DNA of 15,364 nt from Cephalothrix spiralis (lineage: Eukaryota > Nemertea > Palaeonemertea > Archinemertea > Cephalotrichidae): contig JAUCNG010004458.1 of the NCBI GenBank assembly GCA_032353305.1, forward strand, positions 1 through 15,364, given 5' to 3'. Position numbers and translations under genes: made by a program. The first letter of the stretch is position 1. Each line of letters opens with the position of its first letter. The notes below the pieces were generated by a model, which did not search any database, was not told where the DNA came from, and worked only from the letters and a program-made list of their open reading frames with translations. This document shows, one piece after another, positions 9,801 through 15,085 of the stretch.

Positions 9801-12800
9801 CTTATTGTGACTGGCTCAAATAGACACAGACCCGCTTTTTGAGCATTTACCGTCAGGCCTGTAGACCTATGGGCCGCACTCTAATCTATTTTCTATATTC
9901 CGATTAGCAGTGGGGTTTAACCCGAAGGGAGGGACAGCGTCTCACTCCACGTATTTAACCTGACCGAGCCACCCGGCCTTCAGAGCTGCGAGCTCAGCGG
10001 CCATCTTTTTAATGAACGGTACAACAGGAATTATATATCATTTTGAAATTCCACGTATTCAACCTGAGTACTGACCAAGCCACCCAGGAGGCAGTGTACG
10101 GCTGAAGAACTTGCACAAGGTTCTTCCTAGTGGAAAGTAGTGTCGAGCCCGAGTCTCGAACCAGGGACCTCCGGATTCAAAGACCAACTCTCTACCACTT
10201 TGCCACCGACATTAAACCTATTTCACGTATTCAGCAACAAGATACTTTTGTTTAATTTTCAGGTTTGTTTGTCTTCGGTCAAAATTTGTGCATTGCCCTT
10301 GGCAGCATCAGTGCGTCTTGGATTCTCCACAATGACCTCTTAGCTCGTATTATGAGAACGCCGATGTCTTTCTTTGACACAACTCCACTAGGTCGAATTG
10401 TCAACCGATTGGCGAAAGACATTGATACCGTAGACATAAACATCCCAATGGTGCTGAGAATTTGGCTGATGACATTGAGCAGCGTCATCGCGACAGTTTT
10501 AATCATTTCGATAACATTACCACCGTTCATTATAGCTCTTATTCCACTTGGAGTTTTATACTACTTTGCCCAGGTAATTATATAAATGCTGTACCATCCC
10601 GAAACCGGGGTCCTTCCTTTGACTCATCCCGAAACCGGGGTTCTTCCTTTCACTCTCTCGATGAGAGAATGATCGAGGAGATAGTTCGATCAGGCCTTAG
10701 AAATGGGATGATGCTGTACGTGTATTAACTTATTGACTTGCTTCTACTAGGAGCTGTTTCAATTTAACTTTAAACTTAACTTTAAATCTAGTATCTTTCT
10801 ATGCAATTACACCACTTCTGCACAATACTCTCACGAGAGCACTGGAATAAATGGAAACTACAGCGTGTCCTCATATTATCAGATGACGTTATACTGTGAC
10901 TAAATTATGAATATTTCATAATTGCAAAAAAAAAATCTTTGAGAGCAAAGTCTACTCGCCCGAATACAACAGATTGTGTGCAGATCAGTTCATATCTAAG
11001 GGAGCTACGATGATTCTCCCGAAAAACCTCTAGCTAAAGACTTTCCACAAATCACTTCCAATAACTATCTACTTTATTGTTCACTTTAAGCGAATGTACA
11101 TAAGTACTTCAAGACAACTGAAAAGAATTGATTCAGTGGCAAGATCCCCGATTTACAGCCATTTTGGAGCCTCGTTGTCAGGAGCAAGTTCGATAAGAGC
11201 ATATAAGGAACAAGATCGGTTTATCACCATATCTGATGACCTTGTAGACAAAAATCAAATGGCATGGTTTCCAAACATCATATCCTACAGGTGAGTCATA
11301 ACAACATGATAGAAATAGTATACCACAAGCCATCTATTTTGAAGGTGTCAAATTCTCCCTCCAAACAATATAACGTATGTTATTCATTTTTCAGATGGCT
11401 TGGTATTACACTAGAGTCCATTGGAAATCTCATTATCTTGATAACTGGAATTTTGGCTGTCCTTCTCAAAGATACTTTAAGTCCAGGTCTAGTTGGGCTC
11501 GCTGTTTCATACGCATTACAGGTATATATTCATTTTAAATTATGAATCAAGTTCACATTTTATGGCAATCTATACCATATCCCAAATCGGCACATTCATG
11601 GGTATTACAAATTACAGTACCATTCGTTAAGAGGTTGCCAACTCTGACTAAGGAGTTCAGAGCTAGGAACTCAGTCTTCAGAGTTCCGCCATCAGAATTC
11701 TGAGCTGAGAGTTAACTCTGAGCGCAGACTACTCAGAGTTCCGCCTTCAGAGTTGAGAGCTCCGCCATTCAGCCGCCATCATTTTAATGAACGGTACAAC
11801 AGTACCTCGGTATAAAAGTGGTACAAAGTCGAATTTGAATCCGGAGGTCCCGGGTTCGTCACCTGGGCTCGACACTACTTTCCATCGTCCTTGAGCAAGT
11901 TCCTCAGCGTACACTGCCTCCTGGGTGGCTCGGTCAGGTTAAATACGTGGAGTGGGACGCTGTCCCTATCTTCGGAGTAAACCCGACTGCTAATCGGTAA
12001 ATAGATTAGAGTGCGGGAAAGGTCTACAGGCCTAAGGGTAAATGCTCATAAAGCGGACCATGTGTGTCGATTTGAGCCAGGCATCTGACTCCCTCCAATT
12101 AAGTTAAGTTAACAGAAATTAAATATCATTTTGAAATTATCCTGGACAGTATGAAAAATTAATTTTTTGTAGTTCGAGCCTAGCTGAAAACCACGATAAC
12201 TTTAGTTTTCATTGTTTTAGGTTACTGGCTCTCTAATGTTTATGGTGCGTATGCATTGTGATTTAGAAACATATGTGGTTGCTGTTGAAAGAATAGATGA
12301 ATATACAAAAGTACCAACTGAGGTAAGATATAATAAGATACTATTTCCGATCCGGTTTGACTAATTTTCGGGGCCCAGAGCAAATATAGATTTTTTTCAA
12401 AAATTGTATTGGCCCCTCAGGCCCTAAAGCGGGCCTGACCCTTTCTAAGATATAAAGTTGAACCTAGAATTTCCACAAGCTTTCCAAAAAAATAAGGGTT
12501 GATGAAGTTTAGGCCCGCACTTTCGAGATTTTGGTGAGGGCCAAAAATAGAGTCTGAAGGTTGGACGCCAAAAGTTCAATAAACCTGTGTATAAACAAAA
12601 GAGTTTTCATTATGCGATATTTTTCTACTATACGTGAAAAAAATAGAAAAAACATCGGCCGCACTATGTTTAGCTCTAAAATATCAATATTCAAATTTTC
12701 AGGCAGCATGGGTGAAGCCCTATCGACGTCCTGCAGATGCATGGCCAGAAAATGGGGCTGTTGAATTTAGAGATTATTGCGTCAGATACCGGCCAGGTCT

Positions 12801-12849
12801 TGACCTTGTGTTGAAAGGTATAAGTGCCCAAGTACAGCCTGGAGAAAAG
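714..12849 (+). CDS. ABCC1-like: ABC transporter subfamily C (MRP-type), partial, 9 internal exons
   Basis: Joined exons 714-894, 1768-1879, 2007-2127, 9352-9568, 10263-10573, 11091-11290, 11395-11521, 12221-12322 and 12703-12849 give 506 uninterrupted codons. All eight introns between them are GT-AG and all phases agree. Order along the fragment: end of NBD1 with the H-loop (FVTHG, His7), an acidic then basic linker (about residues 52-137), TMD2 (about 139-450) with the motifs RTPMSFFDTTPLGRIVNRL and TSRQLKRIDSVARSPIYSHF, and the start of NBD2 (EFRDYCVRYRPGLDLVL, A-loop Tyr486). Family knowledge: ABCC proteins are ATP-driven plasma-membrane or vacuolar exporters of glutathione, glucuronide and other organic anions. 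The match to vertebrate ABCC1 is strong by eye and the exon joints fall at familiar places. The Walker A, Q-loop, signature and Walker B motifs of both NBDs lie outside the window, so activity cannot be judged. ABCC1 versus ABCC2/3/6 is not resolved. The third full intron carries an antisense recombinase gene. Confidence 0.95.
895..1767 (+). other. ABCC intron with GGGACA-rich tract and short tandem repeat
   Basis: This 873-base intron has no supported gene. Between about 1160 and 1320 it holds many variants of a gggac/cgggac motif, including cggaacttgggacag and cggaattcgggacac. At 1525-1566 there are three tandem copies of a 14-bp unit. Confidence 0.6.
1525..1566. repeat. 3 x 14-bp tandem repeat
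   Basis: The unit CTCTTGGCTTCGGC occurs at 1525-1538 and 1539-1552 exactly, and at 1553-1566 with one change (c to a). Simple intronic tandem repeat. Confidence 0.9.
1768..1879 (+). CDS. ABCC exon: NBD1-TMD2 linker, part 1
   Basis: The acceptor is ttttattacag and the donor is acg|gtacgt. It enters in phase 1 and leaves in phase 2, fitting both neighbours. It encodes ELKATLRRQISAISGDDLSD and an acidic, serine-rich stretch ending in GGRAR. The linker is poorly conserved in this family, so the assignment rests on splice sites, frame continuity and the LRRQIS-like motif that MRP linkers often carry. Confidence 0.85.
2007..2127 (+). CDS. ABCC exon: NBD1-TMD2 linker, part 2
   Basis: The acceptor is ttgtttctag and the donor is agt|gtaagt. 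It enters in phase 2 and leaves in phase 0. It encodes a strongly basic run (RRRKRKSSTRSSYKK) and then KKKLTTEEVAETGS, which corresponds to the conserved linker element just before TMD2 of MRPs (E-E-x-x-x-x-G-x-V). The next exon begins VRLDVYKTYIKANG, completing the motif across a 7.2-kb intron. Confidence 0.88.
2128..4227. other. Intronic sequence and 3' flank of the recombinase gene
   Basis: This is the left part of the 7.2-kb ABCC intron. Apart from the hairpin at 2346-2485 and a following stretch up to about 2650 with weak resemblance to the copy near 6200-6380, I see no supported gene. From about 3600 to 4227 it would contain the minus-strand 3' UTR of the recombinase, with candidate poly(A) signals at 4003-3998 (ATTAAA) and 3624-3619 (AATAAA). 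The short minus-strand ORF at 3999-4190 has no recognisable features. Confidence 0.5.
2346..2485. repeat. Long near-perfect palindrome (fold-back repeat)
   Basis: Arms 2346-2407 and 2423-2485 are inverted copies of about 62 bases. The inner 30 or so pairs match exactly (from aattaatcgcccgattaacc inward) and there are a few mismatches or a 1-base indel in the outer part. The 15-base loop itself holds gccc/gggc. Degenerate copies of the arm occur near 5957-6030, 6161-6216 and 7167-7192. Best read as a fold-back or MITE-like element; no transposase is associated with it. Confidence 0.85.
4228..4855 (-). CDS. Crypton recombinase exon 4: HxxR, His, Tyr and C-tail
   Basis: The acceptor is cttttctgtttacag at 4858-4856; the stop TAG is at 4230-4228. 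It encodes NWVPEMAELDEWYDCKPLG, then YTNHSLRATTITLLNHAGF with the H-x-x-R box, ISKHVSEESLNTYVRD with His500 and nucleophile Tyr509, and a Pro/Ala-rich tail. The short plus-strand ORF across its 5' part is an antisense shadow. Confidence 0.92.
4228..8036 (-). CDS. Crypton-type tyrosine recombinase, complete, 4 exons
   Basis: Splicing 8036-7385, 6883-6548, 5804-5501 and 4855-4228 gives an uninterrupted 639-residue protein; phases agree at all three joints and every intron is GT-AG. Residues 1-170: acidic, low-complexity N-terminus. About 180-328: core-binding domain (RTKKVSKWALKIFNEWCNSF, LPQLLKLFWASVRTKDGKEY). About 330-515: catalytic domain with Arg345/346 (FFCRRGFEGQREL), Lys381 (KNHQGG), His474 and Arg477 (YTNHSLRATTI), His500 (SKHVSEES) and nucleophile Tyr509 (LNTYVRD). 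Residues 530-639: Pro/Ala/Thr tail ending LHVHNHYH. Family knowledge: Cryptons are DNA transposons moved by a tyrosine recombinase, and the same domain (DUF3504) occurs in domesticated ZMYM, QRICH1 and KCTD1-like proteins. The Met at 8036 is the first after an in-frame upstream TGA; Met11 or Met13 are alternatives. The gene lies antisense in an ABCC intron. An ATTAAA variant at 4003-3998 and an AATAAA at 3624-3619 could serve as poly(A) signals. An active element and a co-opted host gene both remain possible. Confidence 0.88.
4887..5134. repeat. Two tandem hairpin repeats in recombinase intron 3
   Basis: Copies at about 4887-5030 and 5031-5134 share the order atg(t/c)tgacaaag, gatggggtatatcactt, taaagaaattaaatatt(t/c), atgaattaaaaagcaaag. 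Each is bounded by an inverted pair of atggggtatatcactt and its complement: 4899-4914 with 5013-5027, and 5044-5059 with 5118-5133 (perfect 16-bp stem). The first copy has about 40 extra A+T-rich bases in the loop. The pair lies about 30 bases from the 3' splice site of exon 4. Confidence 0.9.
5501..5804 (-). CDS. Crypton recombinase exon 3: catalytic Arg and Lys
   Basis: The acceptor is atattttttttcag and the donor is aagag|gtacgt. It encodes LLNLCWFNIMIFFCRRGFEG (catalytic Arg box), ELKAEYFEVVYDKEKVPQYV, EKQKNHQGGKSDGDADTDTR, MYSTHQKDCPVKAFIKYLDK and EEAFFQYPKR. The true exon begins about 10 codons before the first Met of the open frame; the LLNLCWFNIM segment restores the family consensus. 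Entry phase 1, exit phase 2. Confidence 0.9.
5957..6216. repeat. Degenerate second copy of the 2346 palindrome family
   Basis: It begins tataccttaactttcatttt as at 2341-2360 and follows the left arm with a few changes to about 6030. The interior is different, with its own stem (ttaatgtgcagt 6121-6132 against 6163-6174). It ends taatttcagaataactgcag and gcaaaattaaagtt, matching the right arm. Downstream sequence to about 6390 also resembles that after the 2346 copy. It lies in recombinase intron 2. Confidence 0.75.
6548..6883 (-). CDS. Crypton recombinase exon 2: core-binding domain
   Basis: The acceptor is ttgtcctttcag and the donor is gaag|gtatga. It encodes EWCNSFKQIPSISSLPQLL, KLFWASVRTKDGKEYQTQSL, GIRWALARHYKNEYSVDVIN, an LKKQGKDTTKHHRPLS linker and ALDSNTAEG. 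This pattern (R-x-K-D-G-x-x-Y then S-L, then L-x-R-H) is typical of the SAM-like domain preceding the catalytic domain. Confidence 0.88.
6884..7384 (-). other. Recombinase intron 1 with palindrome-family fragment
   Basis: This 501-base A+T-rich intron has donor gtaagt at 7384 and acceptor tttcag at 6884. At 7167-7192 it contains ataaccgcggcaaaattaaa, a fragment of the right arm of the palindrome family seen at 2346-2485. No other supported feature. Confidence 0.6.
7385..8036 (-). CDS. Crypton recombinase exon 1: N-terminal region
   Basis: It starts at ATG 8036 and ends in AAT-G before the donor gtaagt at 7384. It encodes an acidic Asn/Ser-rich N-terminus, a short basic cluster (VKKRKPEK), and the beginning of the core-binding domain (LTVTDDVLQQLEDGVTSDR then TKKVSKWALKIFN). 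That last motif is characteristic of Crypton/ZMYM-like recombinase domains. It exits in phase 1. Confidence 0.85.
8082..8112 (-). promoter_or_regulatory. Paired CCAAT boxes upstream of recombinase ATG
   Basis: Read on the minus strand there is CCAAT at 8086-8082 and an inverted copy (ATTGG) at 8112-8108, about 46 and 72 bases upstream of the ATG at 8036. Paired CCAAT boxes are common in metazoan promoters, but the motif is short, the region is A+T-rich and the transcription start is unknown. Tentative. Confidence 0.25.
9003..9068 (+). repeat. Dispersed repeat fragment, second copy at 6337-6402
   Basis: The two segments share ggtca..., attctgaccaatca, agtttcagca, gatg(c/t)agtata in the same order and orientation with scattered differences. 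Both are near members of the palindrome family, so they are probably parts of one longer repeat. Confidence 0.65.
9352..9568 (+). CDS. ABCC exon: first helix of TMD2
   Basis: The acceptor is atatatttaag and the donor is caag|gtaaat. It enters in phase 0 and leaves in phase 1. It encodes VRLDVYKTYIKANG, a hydrophobic helix (IPYCLGVLAAYVCFIGCSVG), NFWLSIWSADEPTVNGTQ with a possible extracellular N-glycosylation sequon (NGT), and RLAVYGALGFGQ. The order matches the first TMD2 helix and loop of MRP1-type transporters. The ORF extends upstream of the acceptor, but that part has no family resemblance and is intron. Confidence 0.95.
9783..10210 (-). mobile_element. tRNA-derived SINE, interrupted, minus orientation
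   Basis: On the minus strand the head (from 10210) carries a Pol III A box (tggcaaagtgg, 10205-10195) and a B box (ggttcgagact, 10162-10152), with tRNA-like gaatccggaggtccctggtt. The body includes cgacactactttcca, cactgcctcctgggtggct and tctacaggcctgacgg. The tail is an A/T-rich repeat of aagttg (about 9783-9803). The same body recurs on the plus strand at 11803-12110. A possible 5-bp target duplication is TTAAA at 9781-9785 and 10212-10216, weak because of the A+T-rich context. The element is split at 9977-10050 by another repeat, with a duplicated SINE segment on both sides. Confidence 0.85.
9947..10088. repeat. Repeat B inside the SINE, flanked by duplicated SINE segment
   Basis: Repeat B (about 9981-10050) runs cagagctgcgagctcagcgg to tatatatcattttgaaatt on the plus strand. 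It is flanked by direct copies of the same SINE segment: 9947-9976 (ccacgtatttaacctgaccg...) and 10051-10088 (ccacgtattcaacctgagta...). The right copy has about 7 extra bases. B also occurs around 11767-11802 and 12111-12140, split by the other SINE. Confidence 0.8.
10263..10573 (+). CDS. ABCC exon: TMD2 helices and coupling region
   Basis: The acceptor is tttaattttcag and the donor is gcccag|gtaatt. It enters in phase 1 and leaves in phase 0. It encodes a helix (GLFVFGQNLCIALGSISASW), LHNDLLARIMRTPMSFFDTT, PLGRIVNRLAKDIDTVD, and two further helices ending VLYYFAQ. This is the most conserved block in the window and settles the ABCC assignment. The Glu critical for drug transport in human MRP1 TM14 (E1089) is replaced by Met here (codon at 10448). 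Confidence 0.97.
10574..11090 (+). other. ABCC intron with 2 x 30-bp tandem repeat
   Basis: This 517-base intron has no supported gene. A 30-bp unit (catcccgaaaccggggt then c/tcttcctttgact) occurs twice in tandem at 10595-10624 and 10625-10654, starting 21 bases after the splice donor, with only two or three differences. Confidence 0.8.
11091..11290 (+). CDS. ABCC exon: cytoplasmic loop of TMD2
   Basis: The acceptor is gttcactttaag, a weak AAG type with a modest pyrimidine tract. The donor is ctacag|gtgagt. It enters in phase 0 and leaves in phase 2. It encodes RMYISTSRQLKRIDSVARSP, then IYSHFGASLSGASSIRAY and KEQDRFITISDDLVDKNQ, the standard intracellular loop and coupling-helix region of MRP TMD2. 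Confidence 0.95.
11395..11521 (+). CDS. ABCC exon: TMD2 helix 16 region
   Basis: The acceptor is tcatttttcag and the donor is acag|gtatat. The split Arg codon (AG|A) joins the previous exon. It encodes RWLGITLESIGNLIILITG, a hydrophobic stretch (ILAVLL), then LSPGLVGLAVSYALQ, the conserved MRP signature at the end of TM16. Confidence 0.95.
11636..11802. repeat. Palindromic cagagtt array leading into repeat B
   Basis: About 140 bases are built from variants of cagagtt(ccgcc) and its complement aactctg: aactctgactaaggagttca, cttcagagttccgccatcag, agagttaactctgagcgc, actcagagttccgccttcag. It runs straight into the conserved B segment gccgccatcattttaatga and acggtacaacag. Confidence 0.7.
11803..12110 (+). 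mobile_element. tRNA-derived SINE, plus orientation, inserted in repeat B
   Basis: Same family as the minus-strand copy at 9783-10210: gaatccggaggtcccgggtt, ctcgacactactttccatcg, cactgcctcctgggtggctc, taaatacgtggagtgggacg, gtctacaggcctaagggtaa and an (aagtt) tail. The A box is decayed and the B box (ggttcgtcacc, 11853-11863) is imperfect. A 5-bp target duplication AACAG flanks it at 11798-11802 and 12111-12115. The flanks rejoin into repeat B, so the insertion boundaries are well supported. Confidence 0.88.
12221..12322 (+). CDS. ABCC exon: last TMD2 helix (TM17)
   Basis: The acceptor is cattgttttag and the donor is actgag|gtaaga. The exon has 34 whole codons with phase 0 at both ends. It encodes VTGSLMFMVRMHCDLE then TYVVAVERIDEYTKVPTE. 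Alignment with remembered human MRP1 keeps the pocket Arg (R1249) but replaces Trp1246 by Phe, and also changes Thr1242, Tyr1243 and Asn1245. Confidence 0.94.
12323..12702 (+). other. ABCC intron, no feature seen
   Basis: A 380-base intron between the TM17 exon and the NBD2 exon. It contains a short G+C-rich patch with ggcccctcaggccct and aaagcgggcctga. The overlapping ORFs here have no recognisable content. Confidence 0.6.
12703..12849 (+). CDS. ABCC exon: start of NBD2
   Basis: The acceptor is caaattttcag and the donor is gaaaag|gtaagt. The exon has 49 whole codons. It encodes AAWVKPYRRPADAWPENG, then VEFRDYCVRYRPGLDLVLKG with the aromatic A-loop Tyr that stacks on ATP adenine, and ISAQVQPGEK. 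In the family the next residues are V-G-I-V-G-R-T-G-A-G-K-S (Walker A). No such exon is found in 12850-15364, so it must lie beyond the window. Confidence 0.95.
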
Positions 12850-12871
12850 GTAAGTCTATAGTACGTCCCTG

Positions 12872-12945
12872 AGCTGCGGTTAGCTCAGTAGGTAGAGCAT
12901 CAGACTCAAATCTGATGTTCGAGTGTTCGAACCCCGTTTGATCTA
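12872..12945 (+). mobile_element. tRNA-like sequence, probable SINE head
   Basis: It has a good A box (tagctcagtagg, 12881-12892), a D arm ending tagagca, an anticodon-like stem (tcaga/tctga) enclosing only six loop bases (ctcaaa), and a B-box-like tgttcgaaccc (12924-12934). A normal tRNA has a seven-base loop, and the 5' and 3' ends do not form a seven-pair acceptor stem. This argues against a functional tRNA gene and for a tRNA-derived SINE head. Lys-type tRNA resemblance is visible in gagcatcagact. The sequence after it to about 13235 may be the SINE body, but no second copy or tail is in the window to prove it. Confidence 0.6.
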
Positions 12946-14254
12946 TTTCTCTCGCCAACTGATGTATACAGGTTGTCATCCAGTGATCCAGACTGGGTTA
13001 TCAAAGACAAAATGCGATGCAATCGATTGTCTCGGCTTGGTGTGTATATGATTCACGAACATTTCATGCACAATAAATAACCCTTCAGGGCTATTCGATA
13101 AGTGCAAGAAATTTCCTGTATAACAGTAGCCGGTAGGTGGCTCCAAAGAGGTTGGCTGTAGCGGACACAAATCCCACGGTGTCGAGATAGCGATATGGTC
13201 ATATACCACAAGAGCAGTGTTGCCACGCTAAAAACCGAAAAAAAACGTAGAATATTTGGGTAAAATAACGTAGAAAATTGAGCCAAAAAAGGTAGAAGAA
13301 ACGTAGAATTGGAGTCAAAACGGACCCATTTTTTCTTTCAAAGTTTTAAACCGTGGTTGAAACACAACCTTTTAGAAGCATTGAAACATCATATGTTCGT
13401 TAATGTCTTCATGTCTTGGACATCAAATCTGTTGCATATAAATTATGAATTTTAGAAGAGGATTTTGATTACCAATTTCGGCCTAGGTACATGCATGCTA
13501 GCTTATTCTCCTGCACTTGTATATCATAATTGTTGAGTTTTATTCAGGTATTTTTTGCGTGCCATCCAAAATAAGCAATAATTTATTATGTGATCGAGCG
13601 AAGCGAGGCGAGGAACATTTTGAAAAGTGAGGGGACATAATTGCGATTTTAATGCACTTTGCAGAATTTTGACATAACGTTTTAGGACAAATAGCTCATA
13701 TTTTTTGCGCGCCTTCTTACCACAATTGTTTACAATGTTTAGAAAATCTTGAAAATAAAGGGACAAAACGCAAGATTCGACTTCCAATCCAAGTTTTAGT
13801 GCCGAGAGAAATTCATAAGCGATCTCAAGACACTGTGAGGAATTAAATATGATTAAAGCGACAGGATATTTATATGACAGTATATATTGGACCAACCGTA
13901 AACGCTGAGTCAGAAAATATACTGTTATTTTTTTATGTACAAAGATACCCCTGCAAAATATTTGATCATTGATAAAGGGCATATTACTGGTAATGTAATA
14001 CGATCATCATGTGATGTATGCCTATATTTGCCCCTTGCCCAAGTATCCGACCGAGCTGATAGCTCTGTATAACATTATGGTCAAGCTCGTACATAAACAT
14101 AATTTATCCAACAAAAAGTTAACAATATCGCTATGTTCATTTTCCGAACAATACCGGTACTTGCAGTCTTGAAATAAATCAAGGTAGTTATCATTTTTCA
14201 GTTCACAAAATAAATATCGTGAGTAGAGATAAAAACATAATAATCTGTGTTTGA
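12946..14254. other. Start of last ABCC intron, mostly unannotatable
   Basis: After the tRNA-like head there is a moderately complex stretch to about 13235 (possible SINE body). At 13240-13310 aacgtagaa recurs several times, and 13592-13612 is a short gcgaagcgaggcgagg run. A 152-codon minus-strand ORF at 13524-13982 has no recognisable domain. No Walker A exon was found. Confidence 0.45.
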
Positions 14255-14420
14255 TATATTAGATGAAAATCCACAATATAAAGCCAAAAAAAGAATTTAG
14301 AAATTTAAAATTTATTCATGTCTAACGTTTCGTCTTAGATAAAATACGAAACGTTAGACATGAATAAATTTTAAATTTCTAAATTCTTGGCTTTATATTT
14401 TGGATTTCCATCTAATATAG
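14255..14420. repeat. Long fold-back element (inverted repeat hairpin)
   Basis: The left arm (about 14255-14333) and right arm (about 14345-14420) are inverted copies of about 75 bases around an 11-base spacer (cttagataaaa). The inner 45 or so bases, including aatttattcatgtctaacg and tttcgt, match perfectly. The outer part has a 4-base deletion (ccaaaaaaagaa against ccaagaa) and a few substitutions. Typical of a MITE or fold-back element; no coding capacity. Confidence 0.9.
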
Positions 14421-14882
14421 ATTGTGTTATTTTTTCATTGTTTTTAAAGACCCAACTTCCAATGATTATCATTGGAACGGATGCGCTGTGGCTGCGTCTA
14501 TGCTAACAGTTCACCAGAGTACACGGATATAATCGATGAAATAAGTTACTACAGCATATAAACTTTACTAAACAAACATCGCTATTAAGTGTTTATCTGA
14601 CCTTTTAAAAGCGGTATATTTAAACTGTTGGAATGTTAACATAGGCAAACGAAAAATCCATAGGCACAAAGAATAAATAAAATAAGATCCGTTCGGCTTA
14701 TCGCCTTGTTCAGTTTGGAATGAATTTTTATTACAAGAAAGATATATACAAAAATTCGATTTAATATGCAACGGTGCTAATAAGAGTAAAAGGTGCATAC
14801 AACTTACAATCGTGTTATATTTTCATAAAATAAGGAGATATTTACGAGGGGGGGACACTTCCGAATCTTCGTACACTTTGGT

Positions 14883-15085
14883 GGGAAATCCGGCGAAATC
14901 CGACGAAATCCGACGAAATCCGACGAAATCCGACGAAATCCGGCGAAATCCGACGAAATCCGACGAAATCCGGAGAAATCCGCGGAAATCCGGGGAAATC
15001 CGGAGAAAATCCGGCGAAATCCGCGATATTTTTGGCGGAAATCTTGAGAAATCCGGAAAAATTTGAGGAAATCCGGGAAAATCCA
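14883..15085. repeat. Tandem 10-bp repeat array (gaaatccgac)
   Basis: About 14 consecutive units of (g)gaaatccg(a/g)c run from 14883 to about 15022, the earlier ones nearly identical. From 15022 to 15085 the units become degenerate and irregularly spaced. Because 10 is not a multiple of 3, the array translates as a 10-residue repeat and is open on both strands (14812-15066 plus, 14823-15086 minus). The ORFs are by-products of the repeat. Confidence 0.92.

Noticed and set aside
12872-12945. Functional tRNA gene
   Set aside because: Six-base anticodon loop and no seven-pair acceptor stem.
13524-13982. 152-codon minus-strand open frame in the last ABCC intron
   Set aside because: No recognisable domain, composition consistent with translated A+T-rich DNA, and no supporting splice or promoter signals. 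Chance is the simplest explanation, though a decayed element is possible.
14883-15022. CRISPR array
   Set aside because: Repeats are contiguous 10-bp units with no unique spacers, in a eukaryotic intron.
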